Assembly (NCBI GenBank): GCA_045628865.1
Contig: JAZQQB010000071.1
Coordinates: 124,001 to 188,000, forward strand
Direction of reading: 5' to 3'
DNA length: 64,000 bases
DNA from: JAZQQB01 sp045628865
GTDB lineage: Bacteria; Bacillota; Clostridia; Lachnospirales; Lachnospiraceae
Position numbers and translations under genes: made by a program. A model generated the notes under the pieces. It saw nothing but the letters and a program-made list of their open reading frames with translations. It was not told the origin of the DNA and searched no databases. Of this stretch, positions 33,987 to 41,506 are shown piece by piece (position 1 is the first letter of the stretch; every line of letters starts with the position of its first letter).

Positions 33987-35042
33987 ATGAGTTGGGAAGA
34001 TAATGTGAGAAAGGTTGTTCCTTATACACCAGGAGAACAGCCAAAGGTTTTAGATATCGTAAAGTTAAATACAAATGAGTGTCCTTATCCACCAGCACCA
34101 GGTGTGGTAAAGGCATTAAAGGATTTTCCGTATGATCAGTTGAGACTGTATCCGGATCCAGCAGCAACTAATCTGGTGAAGGCACTTGCTGATTATTATA
34201 AAGTGTCTGAGAAACAGGTTTTTGTTGGTGTTGGTTCAGATGATGTAATCGCACAGTGTTTTATGACGTTTTTCAATTCCAAGAAGCCAATCTTATTCCC
34301 GGATATTACATATTCTTTTTATGATGTTTGGGCTGATCTGTTTAAGATCTCTTATGAAACAAAGGCTTTGAAGGATGATTTTAGTATTGATGTTTCAGAT
34401 TTTTGTGGCAATGACAATGGTGGTATCATCATTCCTAATCCAAATGCGCCAACAGGTCTTTTTGCACCTTTAAAAGAGATTGAGAAGATTGTAAGCTCTA
34501 ATCCTGATAGTGTTGTCATCATTGATGAAGCATATATTGATTTTGGTGGGGAAAGTGCACTAAGTCTGATTGATAAATATGAGAATCTTTTGGTGGTACA
34601 GACCTTTTCAAAATCTCGTTCCATGGCAGGTCTTCGTATTGGTTTTGCCATCGGTAATGAGAAGCTGATCAAATATTTAAGTGATGTAAAGTTCTCTTAC
34701 AATTCCTATACCATGAACATGCCATCTATCGTATTTGGTGTGGAAGCTGTGAAAGATGATGCATATTTCAAAGAAACAACAGGAAAGATCATCACAACTC
34801 GTGAGAATACCAAGAAGGCATTAACAGAGCTTGGCTTTAACTTCCCTGATTCTTTGAGTAATTTTATTTTTGCAACCCACAAAACAGTACCTGCAAAGGA
34901 AATCTTTGAGAAATTAAAGAAGCAGGGTATTTTTGTTCGATATTTTGCAAAGCCTAGAATTGATAATTACTTGAGAATTTCCATTGGTACAGATGCTGAG
35001 ATGGAGAAACTGATCAGCGCACTAAAAGAAATTGTAGGTTAA
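33987..35042 (+). CDS. hisC: Histidinol-phosphate aminotransferase
   Basis: A 351-residue class II PLP aminotransferase that converts imidazole acetol phosphate and glutamate to histidinol phosphate. KLNTNECPYPPAPGV and LYPDPAATNLVKAL are HisC hallmarks; IIDEAYIDF is the PLP-ring Asp block; FSKSRSMAGLRIGFAIG contains the Schiff-base Lys. Length is normal. No other his genes are near, and HisC relatives can act on aromatic substrates, so the histidine role is likely but not certain. GAGGTAGC precedes the ATG. Confidence 0.9.
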   Translation: MSWEDNVRKVVPYTPGEQPKVLDIVKLNTNECPYPPAPGVVKALKDFPYDQLRLYPDPAATNLVKALADYYKVSEKQVFVGVGSDDVIAQCFMTFFNSKKPILFPDITYSFYDVWADLFKISYETKALKDDFSIDVSDFCGNDNGGIIIPNPNAPTGLFAPLKEIEKIVSSNPDSVVIIDEAYIDFGGESALSLIDKYENLLVVQTFSKSRSMAGLRIGFAIGNEKLIKYLSDVKFSYNSYTMNMPSIVFGVEAVKDDAYFKETTGKIITTRENTKKALTELGFNFPDSLSNFIFATHKTVPAKEIFEKLKKQGIFVRYFAKPRIDNYLRISIGTDAEMEKLISALKEIVG

Positions 35043-35096
35043 ACGAAAGAATAGATTTAAAAGCCCCTCCAGAGGCTGTTCCTTTCCTCAGATAAA

Positions 35097-35126
35097 TTGG
35101 ACATTCCAGGATGAATGTGATAGAAT
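35097..35126 (+). promoter_or_regulatory. Probable sigma-A promoter
   Basis: TTGGAC (35097-35102) and TAGAAT (35121-35126) are 18 bp apart, 60 bp before the small exporter gene. Confidence 0.5.
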
Positions 35127-35188
35127 GAATGATTGGATTAGAGAAAAACAAGGATTTGAAGAAAGGCAGACTTATGATAGTCTGAAAT

Positions 35189-35677
35189 GTGTGTATGTCA
35201 ATTCATTATTTATTTGTATTTTTGATTTCAATGGTTCCATTGGTGGAACTTAGATGTGCAATTCCATATGCGATTGGCTTTATTATGGACGGAGAGAATT
35301 TAAATCTTTTAGCCTGTTATTTGATCGCAATATGTGGAAATATGCTTCCAGTGCCATTTATCTTTTTCTTTGCAAGAAAGGTCTTAGAGTGGGGCAAGGA
35401 TAAGAAGGTGATTGGAAAGTTCTTTACATTTTGTCTTGAAAAAGGACATAAGGGTGGAGAAAAGCTGAAAGAAAAAGCCGGTAAAGGTTTATATTTTGCA
35501 TTGTTCTTATTTGTAGGGATTCCTGTCCCAGGAACAGGAGCCTGGACTGGTACCTTAGCAGCAAGCTTATTGGATATGGATTTTAAAAAGAGCGTAATCG
35601 CAGTTATTAGTGGTGTTGTTTTGGCCGGCATCATCATGGGTGTCATGAGTGCTGGTGTGTTTAGTGCAATTTTCTAA
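35189..35677 (+). CDS. Small multidrug export-like membrane protein (COG2426 type)
   Basis: A 162-residue protein with four hydrophobic segments (about 7-30, 38-62, 100-122 with GIPVPGTGAWTGTLAASLL, and 135-160). The PLVELRCAIPYAI opening and GIPVPGTGAWTG loop are signatures of the small multidrug export protein family; transport function is by family name only and little tested. The start is uncertain: no clear ribosome binding site precedes ATG 35189, and ATG 35195 is possible. The methyltransferase starts 11 bases after the stop. Confidence 0.8.
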   Translation: MCMSIHYLFVFLISMVPLVELRCAIPYAIGFIMDGENLNLLACYLIAICGNMLPVPFIFFFARKVLEWGKDKKVIGKFFTFCLEKGHKGGEKLKEKAGKGLYFALFLFVGIPVPGTGAWTGTLAASLLDMDFKKSVIAVISGVVLAGIIMGVMSAGVFSAIF

Positions 35678-35688
35678 GGGTGAAAGCT

Positions 35689-36522
35689 ATGGAAGCATAT
35701 TCAGATTTTGCAGAAGTATATGATATTTTTATGGACAATACGCCATACGATGCCTGGAGTGAATTTCTTGTGGATTATTTCAGGAGGCATGGAATCGAGG
35801 ATGGTATCGTTTTGGATCTTGGCTGTGGCACAGGTGTGATGACAGAGAAGTTTGCAAAGGCAGGTTTTGATATGATCGGTGCAGATTTCTCTTCAGAGAT
35901 GCTTAACATTGCCATGGACAAACGAGCAGCATCAGGTCTTGATATCCTGTATCTTTGCCAGGATATGCGAGAGCTAGAATTGTTTGGAACAGTGCGTGCT
36001 GTTTATAGTGTGTGTGATTGTGTGAATTATTTGCTGGAAGAGAAGGATCTTGTGAAAGCTTTTTCTTTGGTGAATAATTACCTGGATCCACAAGGCCTTT
36101 TTATATTTGATTTTAATACCGTACATAAATATCAGGATGTGATCGGAGATACAGTGATTGCGGAAAACCGTGATAATTGTTCCTTTATCTGGGAGAATTT
36201 CTATGATCCTTCCACACAGAAGAATCAGTATGATGTGACTATTTTTGTAAAGGAAGAGAAGGAGCCAGAGAAGAAATCCTGGTTTCGGAAAAAAGAGGTG
36301 ATTAGTAATGAACCACTTTTCAGGTGTTTTCAGGAAACCCATGTGCAGCGTGGTTATACTTTAGAAACTATGAAGCGTCTTGTTGAAGAGGCGGGCATGT
36401 TATTTGTGGAAGCCATTGATGCGGATACCCATGAGGCACCAACAAAAGATAGTGAAAGAATTTATGTGGTTGCCATGGAGAATGTGCCAGGGAAAAGCAC
36501 ATCGAATAAGGATTATATATAG
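35689..36522 (+). CDS. SAM-dependent methyltransferase
   Basis: A 277-residue class I methyltransferase. EAYSDFAEVYDIFMD is a common N-terminus of this group, VLDLGCGTGVMTEKFA (about 44-59) is the SAM-binding motif I, and DMIGADFSSEMLNIA is motif II. The insertion at about 175-205 is Lys/Glu-rich. Small-molecule or ubiquinone-type substrates are usual for the family; the target is unknown. The start ATG at 35689 has AAGGGTG upstream; a GTG at 35680 is embedded in that site. It overlaps the exporter operon closely. Confidence 0.88.
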   Translation: MEAYSDFAEVYDIFMDNTPYDAWSEFLVDYFRRHGIEDGIVLDLGCGTGVMTEKFAKAGFDMIGADFSSEMLNIAMDKRAASGLDILYLCQDMRELELFGTVRAVYSVCDCVNYLLEEKDLVKAFSLVNNYLDPQGLFIFDFNTVHKYQDVIGDTVIAENRDNCSFIWENFYDPSTQKNQYDVTIFVKEEKEPEKKSWFRKKEVISNEPLFRCFQETHVQRGYTLETMKRLVEEAGMLFVEAIDADTHEAPTKDSERIYVVAMENVPGKSTSNKDYI

Positions 36523-36550
36523 AAATCCCAAAAGGTAATCAGGGTGTTAA

Positions 36551-36587
36551 AAATAGCGAACAGAGTTTTCTCTGTTCGTTATTTTTT
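36551..36587 (+). terminator. Rho-independent terminator after the methyltransferase gene
   Basis: AAATAGCGAACAGAG pairs with CTCTGTTCGTTATTT around a TTTT loop and runs into TTTT. The GCGAACAGAG core is the same as in the terminator at 38171. Confidence 0.92.
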
Positions 36588-36664
36588 AAAAAAAATGTAG
36601 CAAATTAACAGAAATTATATTATAATATAGTGGAAATAACAGAAAATTGCCATGGAGGATGAAT

Positions 36665-38155
36665 ATGAAAGCAAAAGAACGAAACAAAATACTCACTTCT
36701 GATCAATATAAAAGAGCTAATAAAATGACAGCAATTTCCATATCTATGGTGTATTTGATCTTTTTTATTGCCACTTGGGTATCGAAAGATTTAAGTGTCA
36801 TGTATAAGGCAATCTATTCAATGATCTATGTTGCATGGTATATTGGAGCAGCTGTTGCGGTGAAAAAATTCATTGAAGAAAAGAAATCCATGATCATTCT
36901 TGCGATTTCCTTTGTTATGAGTTATACCTTGCTTACATTTTCAACACCAGCCTACAGCATGTTGCTTATTTTTCCAGTGCTTTTAAGTTTTATTGTTTAT
37001 ATGAATCAAACCCTTGTGTTAGTAGGTTCAGTTGCATCAATCGTTCTGGTTGTTGCTAAATCCATTATGCTTTCTTTGTGGGATGGGGATTCTACAGCAG
37101 AGTATATGTTTTTAAATGTAATGATTATGGGAATCATTATCTGTCTTGTTGGTGGTTTGCGTGCTGTGCGCATGCTGATTCAGTTTAGTGTAGAAGAAAC
37201 CGATGCTGTTCAAAAAGCCTTAGACCAGCAAAAACAAATGACTTTAGAAGTTGAACGTGTAGCCAATGAAGTTGTGGATGAGTTTGAGGAAGCACTAAAG
37301 ACATTGGATAGAATCAATGATGCTGTGGAGAATACCAATAATGCTATTGGAGATATAGCATCAGGTGCTGAAAAAACTTCATCTGCAGTAAGCAGGCAGG
37401 CACAGATGACTTCTGAAATTCAAACACGTTTGAACAATACCAATGATACATCTGATGCTGCCATTGAAATTACAGAGAAACTGAAAAACAATGTAGTAGA
37501 TGGCAAAAATCAGTCAGATAAGTTAAAGCAGCAATCTGTGATTGTAGATGATTACGCAACAAAGATTGCTGATTCCATCAATAAATTAGTTGTGAGTGTT
37601 GGAAAGGTATCTGAGATTACAGATGCAATTCTTGCTATTTCGTCTCAGACTAATCTGTTAGCTTTAAATGCATCCATTGAAGCAGCTAGAGCTGGAGAGG
37701 CAGGACGGGGATTTGCGGTTGTTGCAGAGGAAATCAGAAAACTAGCAGAAGAAACCAAGGATTCAACAGAGCAGATTACAGGTATTATGTCAGAATTAAC
37801 AACAGTTACCAATGAAACTCAGGAATCTTTAAAGAGTACTGTGGAAAGTATTGATATCCAGAGAGAAAATGTGCAGCTTGTTTATGATAACTTTGTTGGT
37901 GTAGAAGTGGGAATGACTAATCTGACCAATGGTGTGATCAGTATGGATCAGGAAATAAATCGTGTGGTAGATGCCAATAACAGTATTGTTGAAAGTATCA
38001 ATGATTTAGCAAGCATGTCGCAGGAAATGTCTGCCAGTACGACTAGTTCTTCGGCGGATATGCAGCACTTGAAAGATAATATGGGTATGTTTACAGATGT
38101 ATTGGAGAAGACATCTGAGAAAATGAAAAATTTGAAGGAATCCATTAAGCTCTAA
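36665..38155 (+). CDS. Methyl-accepting chemotaxis-like protein
   Basis: A 496-residue receptor. Six membrane helices fill residues 20-180 with no large outer ligand domain, so it probably senses a membrane or cytosolic cue. The signalling domain contains the hairpin tip AILAISSQTNLLALNASIEAARAGEAGRGFAVVAEEIRKLAEET, which is canonical. ATG 36665 is preferred: GGAGG lies six bases upstream, whereas TTG 36647 and ATG 36659 overlap or precede that site. No che or flagellar gene is in the window. Confidence 0.92.
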   Translation: MKAKERNKILTSDQYKRANKMTAISISMVYLIFFIATWVSKDLSVMYKAIYSMIYVAWYIGAAVAVKKFIEEKKSMIILAISFVMSYTLLTFSTPAYSMLLIFPVLLSFIVYMNQTLVLVGSVASIVLVVAKSIMLSLWDGDSTAEYMFLNVMIMGIIICLVGGLRAVRMLIQFSVEETDAVQKALDQQKQMTLEVERVANEVVDEFEEALKTLDRINDAVENTNNAIGDIASGAEKTSSAVSRQAQMTSEIQTRLNNTNDTSDAAIEITEKLKNNVVDGKNQSDKLKQQSVIVDDYATKIADSINKLVVSVGKVSEITDAILAISSQTNLLALNASIEAARAGEAGRGFAVVAEEIRKLAEETKDSTEQITGIMSELTTVTNETQESLKSTVESIDIQRENVQLVYDNFVGVEVGMTNLTNGVISMDQEINRVVDANNSIVESINDLASMSQEMSASTTSSSADMQHLKDNMGMFTDVLEKTSEKMKNLKESIKL

Positions 38156-38170
38156 TTGGAATAATAAATG

Positions 38171-38203
38171 TGGCGAACAGAGATGCTCTGTTCGCCATTT
38201 TTT
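38171..38203. terminator. Strong terminator between converging genes
   Basis: TGGCGAACAGAG and CTCTGTTCGCCA form a perfect 12-bp stem with a three-base ATG loop followed by six T residues. It ends the chemoreceptor gene and faces the converging Cys-rich gene. Confidence 0.93.
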
Positions 38204-38234
38204 GAGTTTGTGTTCTAAAAACTGCAAGAAATCT

Positions 38235-39209
38235 TTATGGAGTAGGAGCAGGTGCTGGTGGTGCAATTGGAACGGTTTCATCAACGGCGCCTTCTCCACA
38301 TGTACAGTTTCGATTACAGCTACAGTTACCAGTACATCCTAAATTGCCGCCATTAGCTGATCCAGTATTACAGCAGCTGGTTTTGTTAGTTTCCTCGTAA
38401 TCAGGTTCGCCTAAACTAAGTGGTCTGATTTCAAGGTTTAACAGATTTCCAGCAACAAAACGCATACATGCAGTGTCGTCAGGAGGAAGAATGCTTCCTT
38501 TTGGAACATCGATTTTTCCTAAGGAAGGAACCTTGTAGCCTGCAAAATACAGACTCTGTAGGATAAAGGTTACACCAACGGTAGCAGTTGCATCCTCTGT
38601 AGAAAAATCAAGAATTTTGGCGATTGCATAAAGATTGATTCCCTGTCTTAAGGTGCTGTTGGTTGTGGAGGATCCTATGAAGTTGATAGTCGGTGTTGGT
38701 GTGGCACCAGTTGTATCGTAAGTGAGACCGTATGGTGCATAAATATCTAATTCTACAGAGGTAGGATTGGTATCTTCATCATAGGTAGGAGCTGTTGTAT
38801 CTGACGGCAGATAAACGACAGGATCAGGATAAAGTGTGCCAACCTGACGACAAGCTGAATCATACAGGTTCAAAGCAAAGGTAACAGAAAGATTGGACAG
38901 AGTAACGCGATAGCAGTTAGGGCGTCCAGCAAGACCTTCAATTGTTACATTATCTGCACCGATGGTAAAGGTTGTATCAATGATCTTTGCAGTGGCGTTG
39001 GTTGCTGTTGCCGGAATGGTACCAGTAATTGCAAAGGTGGTGCAGAGATTGATGCCAATTTCATCGTAGATTAGCGGTGCATAAATACCCAGGGTATCCG
39101 GCTCACCATATAGTGGCGTGGAACATACATCCAGGCAGCAGTTGCCATCCATGGATTGAACCATATTGCTGACTATTCTCGGGCAGGATTTACATTTACA
39201 TTTTGCCAT
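38235..39209 (-). CDS. Cys-rich hypothetical protein, possibly a spore-surface component
   Basis: A 324-residue protein with no signal peptide or membrane helix. Cys residues cluster at both ends: CKCKSC and NCCLDVC in the first 30 residues, and SCCN, GCTGNCSCNRNCTCG at about 280-308, before a Pro/Ala tail. The middle 240 residues are Thr/Val-rich and probably beta-stranded. I do not recognise a family. Cys-dense ends on a cytosolic beta-rich protein suggest cross-linking, as in spore coat or exosporium proteins, and a CATANNNTA box lies upstream. That role is inference. AAAGGAA precedes the ATG. Confidence 0.7.
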   Translation of the reverse strand: MAKCKCKSCPRIVSNMVQSMDGNCCLDVCSTPLYGEPDTLGIYAPLIYDEIGINLCTTFAITGTIPATATNATAKIIDTTFTIGADNVTIEGLAGRPNCYRVTLSNLSVTFALNLYDSACRQVGTLYPDPVVYLPSDTTAPTYDEDTNPTSVELDIYAPYGLTYDTTGATPTPTINFIGSSTTNSTLRQGINLYAIAKILDFSTEDATATVGVTFILQSLYFAGYKVPSLGKIDVPKGSILPPDDTACMRFVAGNLLNLEIRPLSLGEPDYEETNKTSCCNTGSANGGNLGCTGNCSCNRNCTCGEGAVDETVPIAPPAPAPTP

Positions 39210-39264
39210 AGAAGTTCCTTTTTTAGAGTGTGGTTAGACAAACAATCACTCAATTTTTTTACTA

Positions 39265-39293
39265 TATTATATGTTCTGAAAATGGGTATGTGA
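39265..39293 (-). promoter_or_regulatory. Possible sigma-K type promoter for the Cys-rich gene
   Basis: On the minus strand TCACA (39293-39289) and CATATAATA (39273-39265) are arranged as AC, 16 bp, CATANNNTA, the late mother-cell sigma-K pattern. The leader would be about 50 bases. The region is AT-rich, and the second box overlaps a TATAAT, so sigma-A use is possible too. Confidence 0.4.
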
Positions 39294-39344
39294 CCATATA
39301 GATAGAGTATAGTAGATTACCTAATGATGGAAAAAGGGGTTAGT

Positions 39345-39959
39345 GTGTTGATTGAGATTTATGAACTACTGAAAGGGCAACGGGTGATGCTTGAGAGGCG
39401 GGAAAATCGTATTTTTGCAAGACAATCCCAGGGAATCTCCTACGGAAGTGAGATTGTATTGGCAGAGCATGTAAAGGAATATTTGGGAGGTTGCGTGTAT
39501 AAGAATTCCCTGTTTTTTCTTTATATAAATGAGCAGGGGGAGGCAGTGCTTAGAAATATATATGATACTATCGTGTATTGTCAGATTCCTATATTAAAAG
39601 ATATAGGTATGGATGTGTTTGAAGGAATTGGCGGTTTACAGGTGACTTTTGGTAAGCTTGTGCTTTATTTTATAGAAAAAAAGGATGATGAAAAATACGA
39701 GGTTAGGCTGTATTTTCCGTTTGAACGGGAGTTGGATCAACGGATAGGGGAGGACTGTGATTTAGGACAATTATTGGAACTTCAGAGTGCAATGAAACAA
39801 AAGGAGGATGGATTTCAGAAACAGTTAGAGAAGAGAGAACAGGAAATTAAACGATTAAAAGCAATGATCGAAAGTGCAAAGTCGCAGTATAATGAATTGA
39901 TGGATGTTGCAACCAAGTATCGAGATGAAGCCGTGAAATGGCAGAGTAAATTTAGATGA
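39345..39959 (+). CDS. Hypothetical protein with C-terminal coiled coil
   Basis: A soluble protein of about 204 residues. The N-terminal 140 residues look beta-rich (IVLAEHVKEYLGGCVYKNSLFFLYI and similar), and residues about 145-195 form a Lys/Glu/Gln-rich coiled coil (MKQKEDGFQKQLEKREQEIKR region). I do not recognise a family. The start is uncertain: GTG 39345 has AAAAGGGG six bases upstream; ATG 39324 or 39327 in the same frame lack a site. Divergent from the Cys-rich gene. Confidence 0.6.
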   Translation: MLIEIYELLKGQRVMLERRENRIFARQSQGISYGSEIVLAEHVKEYLGGCVYKNSLFFLYINEQGEAVLRNIYDTIVYCQIPILKDIGMDVFEGIGGLQVTFGKLVLYFIEKKDDEKYEVRLYFPFERELDQRIGEDCDLGQLLELQSAMKQKEDGFQKQLEKREQEIKRLKAMIESAKSQYNELMDVATKYRDEAVKWQSKFR

Positions 39960-40163
39960 AATAAAAGCCCGCTTAGGATTTCGTTGAGCGATTAGAGATT
40001 AGAGTGAAAAATCCTCCCCTCCTGACTTCAAAATTTAACTTGTTTGTGATAGACTAGGGTAGACATTGCAACAGATATGATAGAGTGATTGCAGATAAAG
40101 ATGTCAAAATGGAACAATTACGTGCATTATTAGAAGAAAAAAGCATTTAGGAGATAAAGTATT

Positions 40164-41042
40164 ATGTCAGATTATATCGTAAGAGCAACAGCTGCAAATG
40201 CGCAGATTCGAGCATTTGCTATGACTTCAAGAGAATTGGTAGAGCATGCAAGAGAGATCCACAATACAAGTCCGGTTATGACAGCAGCACTTGGACGTTT
40301 GCTGTCAGCAGGCGCAATGATGGGCAGTATGCTTAAGTCAGAGGCAGATGTTTTAACATTACAGATCAAGGGTAGTGGTCCTGCTAAGGGGCTTACAGTG
40401 ACTGCAGATGCTCATGCCAATGTAAAGGGATATACCGTAGTACCAGATGTGATTCTTCCAGCTAATTCTGTTGGAAAGTTAGATGTTGGCGGAGCTATTG
40501 GTGCAGGATTTTTAAGTGTGATCAAGGATCTTGGTTTAAAAGAGCCATATGTTGGACAAACTGCATTACAGACAGGTGAAATTGCTGAGGATCTTACTTA
40601 CTATTTTGCAACTTCTGAGCAGGTACCATCTTCAGTTGGTCTTGGGGTATTGATGAATAAGAACAATACCGTAAAACAAGCAGGTGGATTTATTATTCAG
40701 CTGATGCCTTTTGCAACAGATGAAGTGATCGATAAACTGGAAGAAAATTTGAAAAATATCAAGAGTGTAACCAGTATGTTAGATGCAGGAAATACGCCTG
40801 AACAGATGCTTTCTATCATTTTAGACGGCATGGATGTGGAAATCATGGATACCATGCCAGCTAATTATAAATGTAACTGCAGCAAGGAACGTACAGCAAA
40901 GGCGATCATCAGTTTAGGTAAGAATGAGATTTCCCAGATGGTGGAGGATGGAGAAGAAATAGAAGTGAATTGTCAGTTCTGTCAGAGTCACTACAAATTC
41001 TCCGTAGAAGAACTAAAAGAGATGTTAGAGGTATCTCGATAA
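40164..41042 (+). CDS. hslO: Hsp33 redox-regulated chaperone
   Basis: A 292-residue Hsp33, a holdase activated by disulfide formation. SDYIVRATAANAQIRAFAMTSRELVEHAR is the family N-terminus, and the C-terminal zinc site is intact as CNCSKE with CQFC (four Cys). Zinc release under oxidative stress unmasks the chaperone. Length is normal. AGGAGATAAAGT precedes the ATG. The 204-bp gap upstream holds only an untranslated stretch with a short frame ending MEQLRALLEEKSI that I cannot interpret. Confidence 0.96.
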   Translation: MSDYIVRATAANAQIRAFAMTSRELVEHAREIHNTSPVMTAALGRLLSAGAMMGSMLKSEADVLTLQIKGSGPAKGLTVTADAHANVKGYTVVPDVILPANSVGKLDVGGAIGAGFLSVIKDLGLKEPYVGQTALQTGEIAEDLTYYFATSEQVPSSVGLGVLMNKNNTVKQAGGFIIQLMPFATDEVIDKLEENLKNIKSVTSMLDAGNTPEQMLSIILDGMDVEIMDTMPANYKCNCSKERTAKAIISLGKNEISQMVEDGEEIEVNCQFCQSHYKFSVEELKEMLEVSR

Positions 41043-41075
41043 GTTCAGAGAACTTTCCTCTATTGAATAAAAAGT
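41043..41075. repeat. Degenerate half copy of the dispersed hairpin repeat
   Basis: GTTCAGAGAACTTTCCTCTATTGAATAAAAAG resembles the right arm and AAAAAG tail of the repeats at 15502 and 44876. The left arm is missing. Confidence 0.45.
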
Positions 41076-41134
41076 CGCCAGGATATTTAAGTCCAGGCGA
41101 CTAATTAATCTATAAAGCTAATAAAGCTACGGGA

Positions 41135-41266
41135 TCAATCAATCAGATGACACCCCATTTCTATGAATGCTTCTTTTATACGTTCGTTAACCCGCTTAAT
41201 AAAGGAATGATCCTCATATCGATCCATATAAATTTCCTGAATATCTACAACAAAAAGTGCCTTCAT
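41135..41266 (-). pseudogene. Truncated cysteine hydrolase (isochorismatase-like) remnant
   Basis: A 43-residue frame reading MKALFVVDIQEIYMDRYED, then FIKRVNERIKEAF, matches the N-terminus of isochorismatase-like cysteine hydrolases (typical length 170-200), including the catalytic Asp of VVDIQ. It stops after CHLID and I find no continuation downstream. It lies between hslO and nadE on the opposite strand. Probably the stub of a gene deleted by recombination. Confidence 0.6.
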
Positions 41267-41506
41267 AAAAACCTCACAATAATGCCTTGCTCAAAAAAAT
41301 ACTACATGATATGATAAAGCATGTTATTGATATATGCAAGTCGGTTTCTGTCGCTTTTTAAGCGACCAGTCAAAGAAATATTTATGATATAAAGGATATG
41401 AGCAGTTACAGTAACTATGAGTATTATGATAAGCAGTCGGTGGATCGATTGAAAAGAATATGTGATAAAATGTAATGCCCTAGTATCATTTTTGGAGGAA
41501 ACAGCA

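Noticed and set aside
40085..40150. Short frame ending MEQLRALLEEKSI before hslO
   Set aside because: Only 13-22 codons, no good ribosome binding site and no recognised motif; I leave it as leader or decayed sequence.
41398..41475. A 25-codon frame (MSSYSNYEYYDK...) before nadE
   Set aside because: Weak site with poor spacing and no supporting similarity; too short to support.
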